Part shown: positions 46,930-55,659 of the stretch, in pieces | Position numbering within the stretch: position 1 is the stretch's first letter | How the letters are laid out: each line of letters starts with the position of its first letter | Source of the DNA: CAWUEX02 sp038148375 | GTDB taxonomy: Bacteria > Pseudomonadota > Alphaproteobacteria > Rhodospirillales > Rhodospirillaceae | Assembly: GCA_038148375.1 (NCBI GenBank) | Contig: JAYQVH010000002.1 | Span: 124,001 to 188,000, forward strand | Direction: 5' to 3' | DNA length: 64,000 bases | The notes under the pieces: generated by a model | Database searches by the model: none | What the model saw: the letters and a program-made list of their open reading frames with translations, nothing else | What the model was told of the DNA's origin: nothing | Position numbers and translations under genes: made by a program

Positions 46930-47697
46930 ATGATCAGAGGACTTCTCAGTCTTGTCGTCGCGATTGCCGCGGCGGGCACGGGTTTCGCCCAGGACAGTGA
47001 CGAACCGCGCGAAGACGCACGGCCCTACGACGGGCCGCCCGTCGTTCAGCGCACGCTCTCGGGCGCGCATGTCTGCACCGGCCTGTTCGACGGCAAGCCC
47101 TGCGGCGAAGACCGCTGGACCATGACGGTTCAAAGCGACGGCACGCGCACCCTGCGCTCGTTCCTCAATCAGTCCAACTTCGGCACCCAGATCAATCTGC
47201 TGATGCATTCCGACGCCGAGACGTTCCGGCCAATCAATGCCTTCGCCAATGTCTATTCCGGCGGCGCGTTCCTGGGAGCCGGGCATTACGCCGTCGACGG
47301 CGACACGCTGCGGGTTTCGGTGAGCAGCCCCAAGGAACATTTCGTTGAGACGGTCGATCTGCCGGAGACGTTTACGCTGCTCCTCCATCCGATTTCCGCC
47401 GATGGCTGGCACTATGGGGCAGGCTTCGATGCAAACGGGCCTGCGGTGCAGATGCACAATCTGTGCACGCTGGGCTCGGCGGGGCGCAGCGTGCATTGCG
47501 CGGTCTATCCCATCCGCCTGGAATTTCTAGGCCGAGAAACCATCACCGTGCCCGCCGGTACTTTTGAGACCGAGCACTACAAGTTCGGTGAGAACACGGA
47601 AGTGTGGATCGCCGGACGGGACCGGGTGATGATTCAACACGAATACGCGGTGCGCGGCTCGCGCTATCAGCTGGTTGAGTTCGACGGCGAGCTGTAA
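46930..47697 (+). CDS. Exported DUF3108-like protein
   Basis: The 255-residue protein has a signal peptide (about residues 1-21, ending GFAQD) and a beta-rich mature domain. It contains ETITVPAGTFETEHYKF followed by a strand and WIAGRDRVMI, the same pattern as the cytoplasmic protein at 18338-19030. Two Cys residues in the N-terminal half (CTGLFDGKPC) may form a disulfide. The function of the family is unknown. The next gene starts 8 bases after the stop. Confidence 0.7.
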   Translation: MIRGLLSLVVAIAAAGTGFAQDSDEPREDARPYDGPPVVQRTLSGAHVCTGLFDGKPCGEDRWTMTVQSDGTRTLRSFLNQSNFGTQINLLMHSDAETFRPINAFANVYSGGAFLGAGHYAVDGDTLRVSVSSPKEHFVETVDLPETFTLLLHPISADGWHYGAGFDANGPAVQMHNLCTLGSAGRSVHCAVYPIRLEFLGRETITVPAGTFETEHYKFGENTEVWIAGRDRVMIQHEYAVRGSRYQLVEFDGEL

Positions 47698-47704
47698 GTC
47701 CGCG

Positions 47705-48163
47705 ATGCCGGAGCTTTACATCGACGCCGATGCCTGTCCCGTGAAGGACGAAGCCCTGCGCGTGGCCGAACGGCACGACCTGCTGATGCATGTCGTCGGC
47801 AACACCTGGTTCCGCAAGGCCCAGGGCGCGAAGGTCAACAGCGTCGTCGTGCCGGAGGAGCCGGACGCCGCGGATGACTGGATCGCCGAACATATCCAGC
47901 CGGGCGACGTCTGCATCACCGGCGATATTCCTCTGGCTGCCCGCTGCCTGGAACGCGGCGCGGCGGTGCTCAATCATTCCGGCAAGCTATTCACGCAGGA
48001 CAGCATCGGCATGGCGCTGGCGATGCGCGATCTCAAGTCCCAGTTGCGCGAAACAGGGGAGATCAAGGATCACCACGCGAGCTTTTCAAAGGCCGACCGC
48101 TCAAAATTTCTTTCCGCCCTTGAGGATGCCGTGCGGACCGCTAAGCTGAGCGCAGATAAATAA
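47705..48163 (+). CDS. DUF188 family protein (YaiI/YqxD-like)
   Basis: A 152-residue protein with the DUF188 start YIDADACPVKDE, followed by VVGNTWFRK and DVCITGDIPLAARC and the C-terminal helical part. Members are widespread small cytoplasmic proteins related to PIN-like nucleases; the acidic residues DADACP and DIPLA would lie at a metal site. Activity is not established for this protein. The ATG at 47705 gives the family N-terminus; a longer frame overlaps the preceding gene. Confidence 0.88.
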   Translation: MPELYIDADACPVKDEALRVAERHDLLMHVVGNTWFRKAQGAKVNSVVVPEEPDAADDWIAEHIQPGDVCITGDIPLAARCLERGAAVLNHSGKLFTQDSIGMALAMRDLKSQLRETGEIKDHHASFSKADRSKFLSALEDAVRTAKLSADK

Positions 48164-48180
48164 ACCAAGGATGCGTTGCT

Positions 48181-49242
48181 ATGACCGGCGAAGGAACTCA
48201 GATAGGCGGGGCCGGCTTTCTTTTTAACACCGGACCGGACGGGCGGTGCGATGACGCCAAGGTCGGCGGCGCGATGATGCGCTGGAACCCGGTGCTCAAC
48301 AAATATTGCATCTGGTACTACGGTCGCAGCAAAGACTTCCCCAAGGACATGGCGCCCGCGCTCGGCTCCGGCTCGATCGCGCTGATGACGTCGGATGACG
48401 GCCGCGACTGGACCCGCGTCGAAGGCCCGCTCATGGGCGGCGCGGTCATGGTGCCGAGCGACGATCCTAGCGCATTCGACAGCGTGCACCTCGGCACCGG
48501 CGACATCACCTTCGAAAACGGCCTGTGGCATCACTGGTATTACGGCGGCGATGCCGGAAATCCAAAACCGGGAGATCCGATCTACGGTTTTCCCGGCTAC
48601 CGCCTTCATGCCGGCCTCGCGGTTAGTCCCGACGGCATTCTGTGGCAGCGTAAACCGGGTAAGGGGCCGGGCGGCGCGCTGGTCGGGCTCGGCGGCGAAG
48701 TCTACGCCGCGTTTCCGAACGTGTATCGTCTGGGCGACCGCACGATTTTGCAGGTCACGCTCAAGGACCGCGACTTCCGCGGCTGGATCACCCGCGTGTG
48801 GCAGTCCGAAGACCAGGAAAACTGGGAGTTGCTCGGCCCGCTTACCTGGAGCGACGACGCCCGCAACTACGACAGCGCGGGCATGATCACGCGCCAGGTG
48901 CTGCACAACATTCCCGGCGCCGCAGCGGAATGGATGATGATCTACACCGCCGTCGACGGCCGCCCGGAAATGAAAGAACAGCGCACGATTGCGATAGCTG
49001 TGTCAGACGACGGCCTCACATGGCGCCGCCAGTTCGACGGGCCGGTGTTCGTCGCTGCCGACAAAGGGGCGTGGGACGACTACAACGTTGCCAACCCGCA
49101 GGTCTGCGTGCGCGGCGATGAATTGTGGATGACCTACTTCGGCTTTGCCGATCCACAAGGCCCCAACGCCGCCCAGCGCGGTATCGGCATGGCAATTTCA
49201 AGAAGCGGTGACCTGCACGAGTTCGAGCGCATTTCCGCTTAG
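48181..49242 (+). CDS. Glycosidase-like five-bladed beta-propeller protein
   Basis: The 353 residues form a GH32/43/130-like propeller: blades with MRWNPVLNKYCIWYYGRS, IALMTSDDGRDWTRV and IAIAVSDDGLTWRR, and a closing FGFADPQGPNAAQRGIG. The repeated SDDG-WTR pattern is typical of glycosidase families that act on beta-fructosides or arabinans, and also of phosphorylases. Without the catalytic acid positions I cannot name the substrate. No signal peptide, so it is cytoplasmic. It ends 3 bases from the stop of the convergent MFS gene. Confidence 0.75.
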   Translation: MTGEGTQIGGAGFLFNTGPDGRCDDAKVGGAMMRWNPVLNKYCIWYYGRSKDFPKDMAPALGSGSIALMTSDDGRDWTRVEGPLMGGAVMVPSDDPSAFDSVHLGTGDITFENGLWHHWYYGGDAGNPKPGDPIYGFPGYRLHAGLAVSPDGILWQRKPGKGPGGALVGLGGEVYAAFPNVYRLGDRTILQVTLKDRDFRGWITRVWQSEDQENWELLGPLTWSDDARNYDSAGMITRQVLHNIPGAAAEWMMIYTAVDGRPEMKEQRTIAIAVSDDGLTWRRQFDGPVFVAADKGAWDDYNVANPQVCVRGDELWMTYFGFADPQGPNAAQRGIGMAISRSGDLHEFERISA

Positions 49243-49244
49243 GC

Positions 49245-50621
49245 TTATTCCGCCGCTGCCGGCTCCGTTTGCGGCGGGGCGATAGGTCCGTTGGCCCAGA
49301 TGCGAATCGCGATGGCTGCAGCCATGATCACCAGGTTGCAGATGCCCATCATGGTAAACGGCACGTTGGGGCCGAAAATGTCGACCAACTGTCCGCCGAT
49401 CACTGTCGCCAGGAAAATACCGATGGCGCCGGACTTGTTGAACACGCCGACGACGGCACCCCGGTACTGCGGCGGCGCTTCCTGACCGAGCAGCGCACCT
49501 GATGACACCACGGTCGAGGTCTCGCCCATGCCGGTGACGACGCAGGCGAGAATGATCAAGCTGCCGGCGGCGAAGGGATTGTCGATCGTGCCAAGGCCGA
49601 GATATCCGCAGGCCGCAATTGCAAATCCGATGGCCAGCGCGGTGGTGCGGTTGACCTGGTCGCAGATCACGCCCATGAAAAACGCCCAAAGCAGCGCCGA
49701 GCCCTGAATGACCGCGCCGAACAGAAATCCTGCCCGCGCCATGGCCTGACCGGTGGTCAAGCCTTCGTCGACACCAACCTGGACAAACCACAGGGAAAAG
49801 AAAGTACCGACGACGACCAGATCGCCGCGGGCGATAAAGCCGCTGGCATAGGCGAGCGCGATGCGCGGATTGCGTCGCGCCTCCGTCAAGCCGCGGGCGA
49901 AATTTTTCAGCACACTCGGGCGGTCCTTGACCTCCGGCGGCGGCCCGCCTTTCAAGCCGAGGTACAGCAGCACGGCGGTCATCACGCACATGCCGGTGGC
50001 GATCCAGAAGGTGTATTGCCCCGCCTCGGCACTTGAGAATCCCATTTCTTCGAAGCGCTGCGGCATACCACCCAGCACCGTGCCCATGAACAGCACGCCG
50101 AGGCCGTTGCACACGGACGTCGTGCCCAGCCACTTGCCGCGGCTGATTTCCTGGATCGTGTCGACCAGACAGGCACTCAGCATCACCGGTACCATGGCGG
50201 CGCCGACGGCCACCACGACGCGGAAGGCATAGATCTGCATCTGGCCTTCGGCCAAGGGGTAAATGAAGTACCCGGCGCCGAGAACGAGGAACCCGGCAAC
50301 GAACAGGATGCGCCGGCCGGTGCGGTCGGACAGCGCCCCGACCAGTCCCATCAGCACGATCACCACCACTTCCTGCAGTGCCGCCAGATTGCCAGTCAGC
50401 ACGCCCTGCTGCGCCCGCGGGATGTTGTAGACCTCCTGCAGCAGATAGGGCTGGATAAAGTTGACCAGCGTCAGCAGCGCCAGGCTGGCGAACGCGCCGT
50501 AAAGCACGCTGACGACATTCACCCCGGAGTAGCCAGGCGTGAACCAGTAAAAGAGGAACTTCAATCCGTTCGGATCAGGCGGGTTGCGCTGAGCATGGGT
50601 CGTTCCAACAGGTCCGGCCAA
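49245..50621 (-). CDS. MFS transporter, paralogue of the one at 56630
   Basis: A 458-residue twelve-helix carrier with the motif GALSDRTGRRILFV between helices 2 and 3 and the loop LKGGPPPEVKDR that continues into NPRIALAYASGFIARGDLVV. The same loop occurs in the carrier at 56630 (LKGGVPSEVKER; NPRISLAYASAFVAR). They are related members of one transporter group. The substrate is unknown; the catabolic context suggests an aromatic or carboxylic compound. It begins with TTG at 50621, 8 bases after AAGGAG. Confidence 0.85.
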   Translation of the reverse strand: MAGPVGTTHAQRNPPDPNGLKFLFYWFTPGYSGVNVVSVLYGAFASLALLTLVNFIQPYLLQEVYNIPRAQQGVLTGNLAALQEVVVIVLMGLVGALSDRTGRRILFVAGFLVLGAGYFIYPLAEGQMQIYAFRVVVAVGAAMVPVMLSACLVDTIQEISRGKWLGTTSVCNGLGVLFMGTVLGGMPQRFEEMGFSSAEAGQYTFWIATGMCVMTAVLLYLGLKGGPPPEVKDRPSVLKNFARGLTEARRNPRIALAYASGFIARGDLVVVGTFFSLWFVQVGVDEGLTTGQAMARAGFLFGAVIQGSALLWAFFMGVICDQVNRTTALAIGFAIAACGYLGLGTIDNPFAAGSLIILACVVTGMGETSTVVSSGALLGQEAPPQYRGAVVGVFNKSGAIGIFLATVIGGQLVDIFGPNVPFTMMGICNLVIMAAAIAIRIWANGPIAPPQTEPAAAE

Positions 50622-50659
50622 GGTCGGGTCTCCTTCTGCACGCCGCGTCGGCGAAGGGG

Positions 50660-51274
50660 TTAGGCGGTGGGCGGCTCGGGCACCCAGATAGATTTCTTCG
50701 GCGCCATGAGAATTCGACGCACCATCGGCTCAAACTCCTCAAGCGTCATGTACTCGAGGTCCGGGTTAAAAGCCGGCATGTCGTACTTGTCGCAGAACTT
50801 GATCGCGTCATCGAACCACTTATGGCCGCGATACTTTTCACGCATGTTTTTGTCGAGGCCGATGCGGCCGAAATAATAGTAGCCCTGGAACGCGTGGTGA
50901 TTGGCGACCAGCCAATAGTTCTTTTCATTGATGAAAGGTTCCAGCAGCGTCGCGGCAAACTCACCGTGATTGAATGGCGCGAGCAGGTCGCCGATATCGT
51001 GGATCAGGCAGCAGACGACATATTCCTCGTCCTCACCGGCCTGATGGGCGAGCGTCGCCGTCTGCAGGCAGTGCTCCAGGCGTGTGACTTTGCTGAACGG
51101 CCCGGCGGCACCCGCACGGGTCTCGTCGAGCTCGCGCATGTGGTTGAGAATGCGGTCGACGAAGGCCTTGGAGAAGTCGGAGTCGCGGACGTGGGAAATC
51201 ACCCAAGGGGCGAATTCGGTGCCTCCCTTGGTGGGATCGTCCACATCGGCTTTGATGTCGCGGCTGTCGTCCAT
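50660..51274 (-). CDS. HD-domain metal-dependent oxygenase-like protein
   Basis: The 204-residue protein contains the HD signature: His in RLEHCLQTA, the metal pair HD in CCLIHDIGDLL, further His residues in FNHGEF and ANHHAFQGYYYF. This arrangement resembles PhnZ-type diiron oxygenases that cleave hydroxylated phosphonates and related small-molecule HD enzymes. The actual reaction is unknown. The ATG at 51274 follows GGGAGGAAAAGCC; the frame continues upstream to 51991 but has no support there. It follows the MFS gene's strand in order, 38 bases upstream of it. Confidence 0.83.
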   Translation of the reverse strand: MDDSRDIKADVDDPTKGGTEFAPWVISHVRDSDFSKAFVDRILNHMRELDETRAGAAGPFSKVTRLEHCLQTATLAHQAGEDEEYVVCCLIHDIGDLLAPFNHGEFAATLLEPFINEKNYWLVANHHAFQGYYYFGRIGLDKNMREKYRGHKWFDDAIKFCDKYDMPAFNPDLEYMTLEEFEPMVRRILMAPKKSIWVPEPPTA

Positions 51275-51448
51275 GGCTTTTCCTCCCTGGGCCAGACTAC
51301 CATTGCTGCGGCGCAGCCCAAGAAAAACCGCACGATTTTGCTGCATATCTGTCCGGTGCGCGGATGAATTTGCTATGACAGGCCCGCGCTTGCTGGACAC
51401 GCCGGGCGCCGCTACGGTCGCGGCCAAACCACCGGAGACCTGCCACCC

Positions 51449-52420
51449 ATGACCGCGGTACGTGACGCCCTTCTCAGCCATATTGCCGGCACGAGGTTCG
51501 AAAGCCTGCCGGATGGCGCCGTCACGGCCGCCAAGGCGGCGATGGCCAGCACCATCGCCTGCGGCATGGCCGGAAGCACGGCGGCGGAAGCGCGGGCTCT
51601 GCGCGACCTTCAGCTGGAGCACTTCGGTTTCGGTGGCGCGCCGATCTGGGGCACGGACCAGATCATGCATCCCATCGCCGCGGGCTTGATCAACGGATTC
51701 CACGTCCAGAGCGCTGAGAATGGTCCTGTTCACGACGCTGCGGGCGTGCAGCCCATGTCCGTCATCCTGCCGAGCGTCATCGCCTACGCCGACCGCTTCG
51801 GCCAGGTTTCCGGCAAAGCCGTCATCAAGGCCGTGAATGTCGGAACCGATGTCGCCTGCCTGCTCGGTCTGGCCGCAAAGCAGGAAACGGGTTTTTTCCG
51901 CACTGGTGTATGCGGAGCAATGGGCGCGGCCGCCGCGCTGGCGAAACTGGCCGGCTTTGACCGCAATTCCGCGACTGACATTTTCGGTCACGTCTACAGT
52001 CAGCTTTCAGGCACGAGGCACACGTATAAGGACGCAGGCATGGGGCTCGCCCTTCAGGTCGCCCTCGGTGTGCGCAACGTTTTAACAGCCTTCGACATGG
52101 CGCGCATGTACATCCCCGGTGCGCAGGACGTGTTCGACGGCGAGTATGGATATTTCAACGTTTTCGAGCCCGCCGGCGATGCGGCACCGTTGCTGGGCGC
52201 GCTGGGCACCCAGTGGCGGAGCGCTGAGATGTCCTTCAAGGCGGCGGATGAGCATCGCGCAGAGTTTATGGCCCGTGCCGCGTCCGCCGCCGTGCCGCTC
52301 GCGCCTGAGATGGCGGAGCGCCTTTACACGCGTCTCCTGGCGTTGCAAGACGAGACCGACGTGTCGGTGCTCAGCAACATGGCCGCGGGCTTCGATCTCG
52401 AACAGGAGGGCTTGATATGA
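51449..52420 (+). CDS. MmgE/PrpD family protein, shortened
   Basis: The 323 residues match the MmgE/PrpD (2-methylcitrate dehydratase-like) family: the N-terminal all-helical domain, GAPIWGTDQIMHPIAAGLIN, VHDAAGVQPMSVILPS, and GAMGAAAALAKLAGFD. Family members are usually about 450 residues, so roughly the C-terminal quarter, an alpha/beta domain, is missing. The end overlaps the start of the TRAP protein gene by 4 bases (ATGA), which suggests a natural short form rather than a fresh break. Members dehydrate hydroxy-tricarboxylates or lyse related acids; the substrate here is unknown. Confidence 0.8.
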   Translation: MTAVRDALLSHIAGTRFESLPDGAVTAAKAAMASTIACGMAGSTAAEARALRDLQLEHFGFGGAPIWGTDQIMHPIAAGLINGFHVQSAENGPVHDAAGVQPMSVILPSVIAYADRFGQVSGKAVIKAVNVGTDVACLLGLAAKQETGFFRTGVCGAMGAAAALAKLAGFDRNSATDIFGHVYSQLSGTRHTYKDAGMGLALQVALGVRNVLTAFDMARMYIPGAQDVFDGEYGYFNVFEPAGDAAPLLGALGTQWRSAEMSFKAADEHRAEFMARAASAAVPLAPEMAERLYTRLLALQDETDVSVLSNMAAGFDLEQEGLI

Positions 52421-53436
52421 AATGGCTGACGCCGGCCGTGGCGCTGCTCGCTGTGCTTGTCGCACCGCAGGCGAGCGCGCAAAGCCGCAAGACCATGACC
52501 ATCGGCGCCTTCACTGCGCCGAACACGCCGTGGGACGAAAACTGGGCCGACGTCACCGCCGCCTTCGAAGCCAACTCGGACCTCGGGCTTGACCTCGAGC
52601 TCCTGGTGCGCGGCGAAACCGGCAGTTCCGAGGAGCGTCTGAATGCGCTGCGCCGCAACCGCCTGCAGTTCGTCAGCGCGCCGCTCGGCTCCGGCGCGGC
52701 GCTGGTACCCGAGTTGGCCGTGTTGCAGCTGCCGTACCTGTTCGACTCCACGCCGGAAGCGGATTTCGTACTCGACGAGTACGCCCTGCCGCAATTCCAG
52801 GAAGAGTTCGCCACCAAAGGCATCCAGTTTCTGCGGTGGACCGAAGCCGGGTCGAATCACCTGTTCGGCAGCCGTCCGCTGCTGACGCCCGACGCGGTCG
52901 AGGGCTTCCCGATGCGCGTGCAAACCACCAAGGCGTCATCGGTTTATTTTGAAAACTTGAAGGCGGATGCCGTGTACATGGCGTCGAACGACATTTTGCA
53001 GTCGCTACAGACCGGCCTGATCGACGGCGGCGAAGCGGTGACCATTTTTTACTGGATGACTGGCATTTACCGCGAAGCGCCGCACTTTACGCTGACCGGC
53101 CATGCCATCGAGCCGAGCTCCATTCTCTTGAACAAACGTTTCTGGGACGGCCTGACGTCGGAGCAGCAAAATCTTGTCAGCACGGCCTATCCGGGGCCTA
53201 TGGCGGCACGCCAGCGCGTGCGCGACTGGATGGAGCGGGTCGAGGCCGATCTGCCCGGCCTCGGCGTCGAACTTCACCGGCTGGACGAAGCTCAGCGCGG
53301 ATTATGGAAAGCGCAGGCCGAAACGTCCTACGACGCGATCATCGACGCCATCGGTGGCAACGCGCCGGAGATTTATCAGCTTGTGCTCGATGGCAAAGCC
53401 GCCTACGCGCGCCAGCGGGCGACCGCATCGAACTGA
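52417..53436 (+). CDS. TRAP transporter solute-binding protein (DctP-type)
   Basis: The 339-residue protein has a signal peptide (ending ASAQS) and the DctP fold: MTIGAFTAPNTPW, RNRLQFVSAPLGSGAAL, the substrate-binding Arg region FPMRVQTT, and the helix PMAARQRVRDWMERVEADL. It is an extracytoplasmic binding protein for a carboxylate-type solute. No DctQ or DctM membrane partner is seen in the window. It overlaps the MmgE/PrpD gene by 4 bases, so the substrate may be that enzyme's acid. Confidence 0.87.
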   Translation: MKWLTPAVALLAVLVAPQASAQSRKTMTIGAFTAPNTPWDENWADVTAAFEANSDLGLDLELLVRGETGSSEERLNALRRNRLQFVSAPLGSGAALVPELAVLQLPYLFDSTPEADFVLDEYALPQFQEEFATKGIQFLRWTEAGSNHLFGSRPLLTPDAVEGFPMRVQTTKASSVYFENLKADAVYMASNDILQSLQTGLIDGGEAVTIFYWMTGIYREAPHFTLTGHAIEPSSILLNKRFWDGLTSEQQNLVSTAYPGPMAARQRVRDWMERVEADLPGLGVELHRLDEAQRGLWKAQAETSYDAIIDAIGGNAPEIYQLVLDGKAAYARQRATASN

Positions 53437-53472
53437 ACTGAATTTGCAACGCTAGACAAACGAGGACACACC

Positions 53473-53787
53473 ATGCCCGCATTGATCGTCATGTTTAATT
53501 TGAAGGACGGCGTCTCGGAAGCCGACTACGAAGCCTGGGCCAAGGCCGCCGATTTGCCGACCGTGCGCGGCCATAAGGGCGTTGACGGTTTCGATCTGTA
53601 TCGTGCCAATAATTTGTTTCGCACGGATACTGCGGCACCCTACCGGTACATCGAAGTCATCGACATCAATGATCTCGATCAGTTCAACAAAGACATCGCC
53701 ACCGACGTGCAAAAACCTATTTCGGAAAAATTCCGCGAGATCGCCGACAATCCCGTCGCCATGCTGTGCGACAAAATCAGCGACTAG
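53473..53787 (+). CDS. HapK-like (REDY) family protein
   Basis: A 104-residue protein with a ferredoxin-like alpha-beta barrel pattern: MPALIVMFNLKDG, then VRGHKGVDGFDLYRAN and PYRYIEVIDIND. It resembles the REDY-like HapK family, small proteins found in some polyketide or prodiginine-like clusters, whose activity is not known. It sits 36 bases after the TRAP gene and 9 bases before an SDR gene, suggesting a small catabolic operon. Confidence 0.65.
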   Translation: MPALIVMFNLKDGVSEADYEAWAKAADLPTVRGHKGVDGFDLYRANNLFRTDTAAPYRYIEVIDINDLDQFNKDIATDVQKPISEKFREIADNPVAMLCDKISD

Positions 53788-53796
53788 GAGAAGTCC

Positions 53797-54633
53797 GTGT
53801 CACGTTTAGAAGGAAAAGTCGCCATCATCACCGGCGCCGGCCGTAAGAAAGGTCTGGGCGAGGGCATCGCGCGGCGCTTCGCCGAAGAGGGTGCGGTGGT
53901 GGTGATTACCGATATCGGTAAGCCGGGCGGGGATCATCTGCCTGCCGATCACATCGGCACATCGGAAGAGATGGAACAGGTCGCCGGCGCCATCCGCAAG
54001 GACACCGGTGCGACCATCGACACCATGGTCTGCGACGTGCGTTCGGAGGACGACATCACCCGCTGCATCGCCGACACCGTGGCCAAATACGGCAAGCTCG
54101 ACATCGTCGTGAACAACGCCGGCATCGGCTTCATCATGAAGCCGCTGACCGAGATGTCGATCGACGAATGGGACATCGTGCTCGACGTCAATCTGCGTGG
54201 GCCGTTTCTGTTCACCAAGCACGCCGCCAAGCAGTTCATCGCGCAAGGGGGCGGCGGGCGCATCATCAACATCGCCAGCCAGGCGGCGAAGAGCCCGGCG
54301 CCGCTGCTGGTCCACTACACCTCATCGAAGCACGGCATGATCGGCCTCACCCGCACCGCCGCGGCGGAGTTGGGCGAGCACGGCATTACCGTCAACGCGG
54401 TATGCCCCAACCACGTCACGACGGGCCTCGGCGCGGTTCAGAACGCGCGGCGCGGCCAAGTGCTCGGCACCGATACGGAAGGCGTACTGGATTTTAGAAA
54501 AGCGAAGATTCCGCTGGGGCGCGTCGGGCTGACGACGGACACCGCGAACGCCTGTGTGTTTCTGGCCTCGGACGAGGCCGCCTACATCACCGGCGAAGGC
54601 ATGAACGTCTCCGGCGGTGAGGAAATGCACTAG
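53797..54633 (+). CDS. Short-chain dehydrogenase/reductase
   Basis: A 278-residue SDR: the nucleotide motif ITGAGRKKGLGEG has two extra residues within the usual TGxxxGxG, NNAG occurs at about residue 106, the catalytic Ser lies in NIASQAAKS, and YxxxK appears as HYTSSKHG. The 30 extra residues around 45-60 hold a loop seen in some hydroxysteroid and alcohol dehydrogenases. Substrate unknown. Nine bases follow the HapK-like gene. Confidence 0.9.
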   Translation: MSRLEGKVAIITGAGRKKGLGEGIARRFAEEGAVVVITDIGKPGGDHLPADHIGTSEEMEQVAGAIRKDTGATIDTMVCDVRSEDDITRCIADTVAKYGKLDIVVNNAGIGFIMKPLTEMSIDEWDIVLDVNLRGPFLFTKHAAKQFIAQGGGGRIINIASQAAKSPAPLLVHYTSSKHGMIGLTRTAAAELGEHGITVNAVCPNHVTTGLGAVQNARRGQVLGTDTEGVLDFRKAKIPLGRVGLTTDTANACVFLASDEAAYITGEGMNVSGGEEMH

Positions 54634-54650
54634 AAGCAGAATGGGGGGCG

Positions 54651-55493
54651 TTATGCCGCCTTCTGGTCCGGCTCAACCGCGTCCAGTTCAGGGAAGCGGT
54701 TGCCCGGCGGCACAAACCGCGACTTGATGAACCGCCAGATCGATTTGCGCCGCGTCAGCCAGGCGATGCGTGCGCCATGCTCGGTATTCGCCAGCACCTG
54801 TTCGGTCAGCCACGGCGTCACCGTCTCGACGCGGTCGGCAATGATGTTGAAAATCTTTTTCACGAACTCCCAGCGCTCGGGCGGCATCTTGCCGCGGTCG
54901 CGCAAGGACAGATCGGTGATGACGATGCCCGGGCTCATGTAGCCGACGATCACCGGGCTGTTTTCGGTCTCTTTGATCAGCGCCTTGGTGAAATAGGTCA
55001 GGCCGAACTTGGTGCAGCCATACAGGCTCATGCCCATCTGCTTCATGCCGTTGGAGCCGAAGCCCTCGAAGTTATAGAGCGCGCCGTGCCCCTGTTCGGT
55101 CATGCCTTTGAGCGCGACCTGCGCCCCGTTCATGGTGCCGATCAGGTTGACCTCGGTGACGGCCTCCACTTCGTTCTGCGGCAATCGGCCGATGGGGAAG
55201 CGGGTGTTCGACATGCCGGCGTTGTTGATCCAGATGTCGACGTCGCCGAACTCTGTCTTGGCGAAGTCCCACAGGGCCTGGACCTGATCGTGCCGGGTGA
55301 CGTCGCAAGATGTGCCGGCGATGCGGGCGTTGTTTCCCGCCTCGGCGGAGAGCTCATTGACCGCCGCGTCAACGGAGTCCTGGCCGCGGCCGCAGATCAC
55401 CACGTTCTGGCCGCGTTTCAGAAACTCACGCGCCAAGCCCTTGCCGATGCCGCGGGTGCCGCCGGTCACAACGATACATTTCTGATCCGCCAT
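54651..55493 (-). CDS. Short-chain dehydrogenase/reductase, pair member A
   Basis: The 280-residue SDR has VTGGTRGIGKGLA, NNAGMS, and the active-site LYGCTKFGL with Tyr and Lys. It lacks the long C-terminal insertion of pair member B but ends in a similar basic helix (about residues 245-275). Together with the divergent SDR at 55660 it forms a pair from an old duplication. The ATG at 55493 follows AAGGAGACCCGCG; the longer frame begins with an unlikely upstream ATG. Its 3' end lies 17 bases from the convergent SDR at 53797. Confidence 0.9.
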   Translation of the reverse strand: MADQKCIVVTGGTRGIGKGLAREFLKRGQNVVICGRGQDSVDAAVNELSAEAGNNARIAGTSCDVTRHDQVQALWDFAKTEFGDVDIWINNAGMSNTRFPIGRLPQNEVEAVTEVNLIGTMNGAQVALKGMTEQGHGALYNFEGFGSNGMKQMGMSLYGCTKFGLTYFTKALIKETENSPVIVGYMSPGIVITDLSLRDRGKMPPERWEFVKKIFNIIADRVETVTPWLTEQVLANTEHGARIAWLTRRKSIWRFIKSRFVPPGNRFPELDAVEPDQKAA

Positions 55494-55659
55494 CGCGGGT
55501 CTCCTTCGCAAATTCGCGAAACTGTATCACACGCAGGACCGCAGATTCGCGCTCACCGCCAGGTCCTTGGCCGCGTGTCGGACTCGCGTTAGCCTGTGTC
55601 TGCGTACGAAGGCCGGCGGCGTAGTATCCCCGCATCGAACCAACCTGAGGCCACTGGAT

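Noticed and set aside
51275..51991. Upstream extension of the HD-domain gene's frame
   Set aside because: It runs through the divergent promoter and antisense to MmgE/PrpD; the GGGAGGA site and ATG at 51274 give a normal N-terminus.
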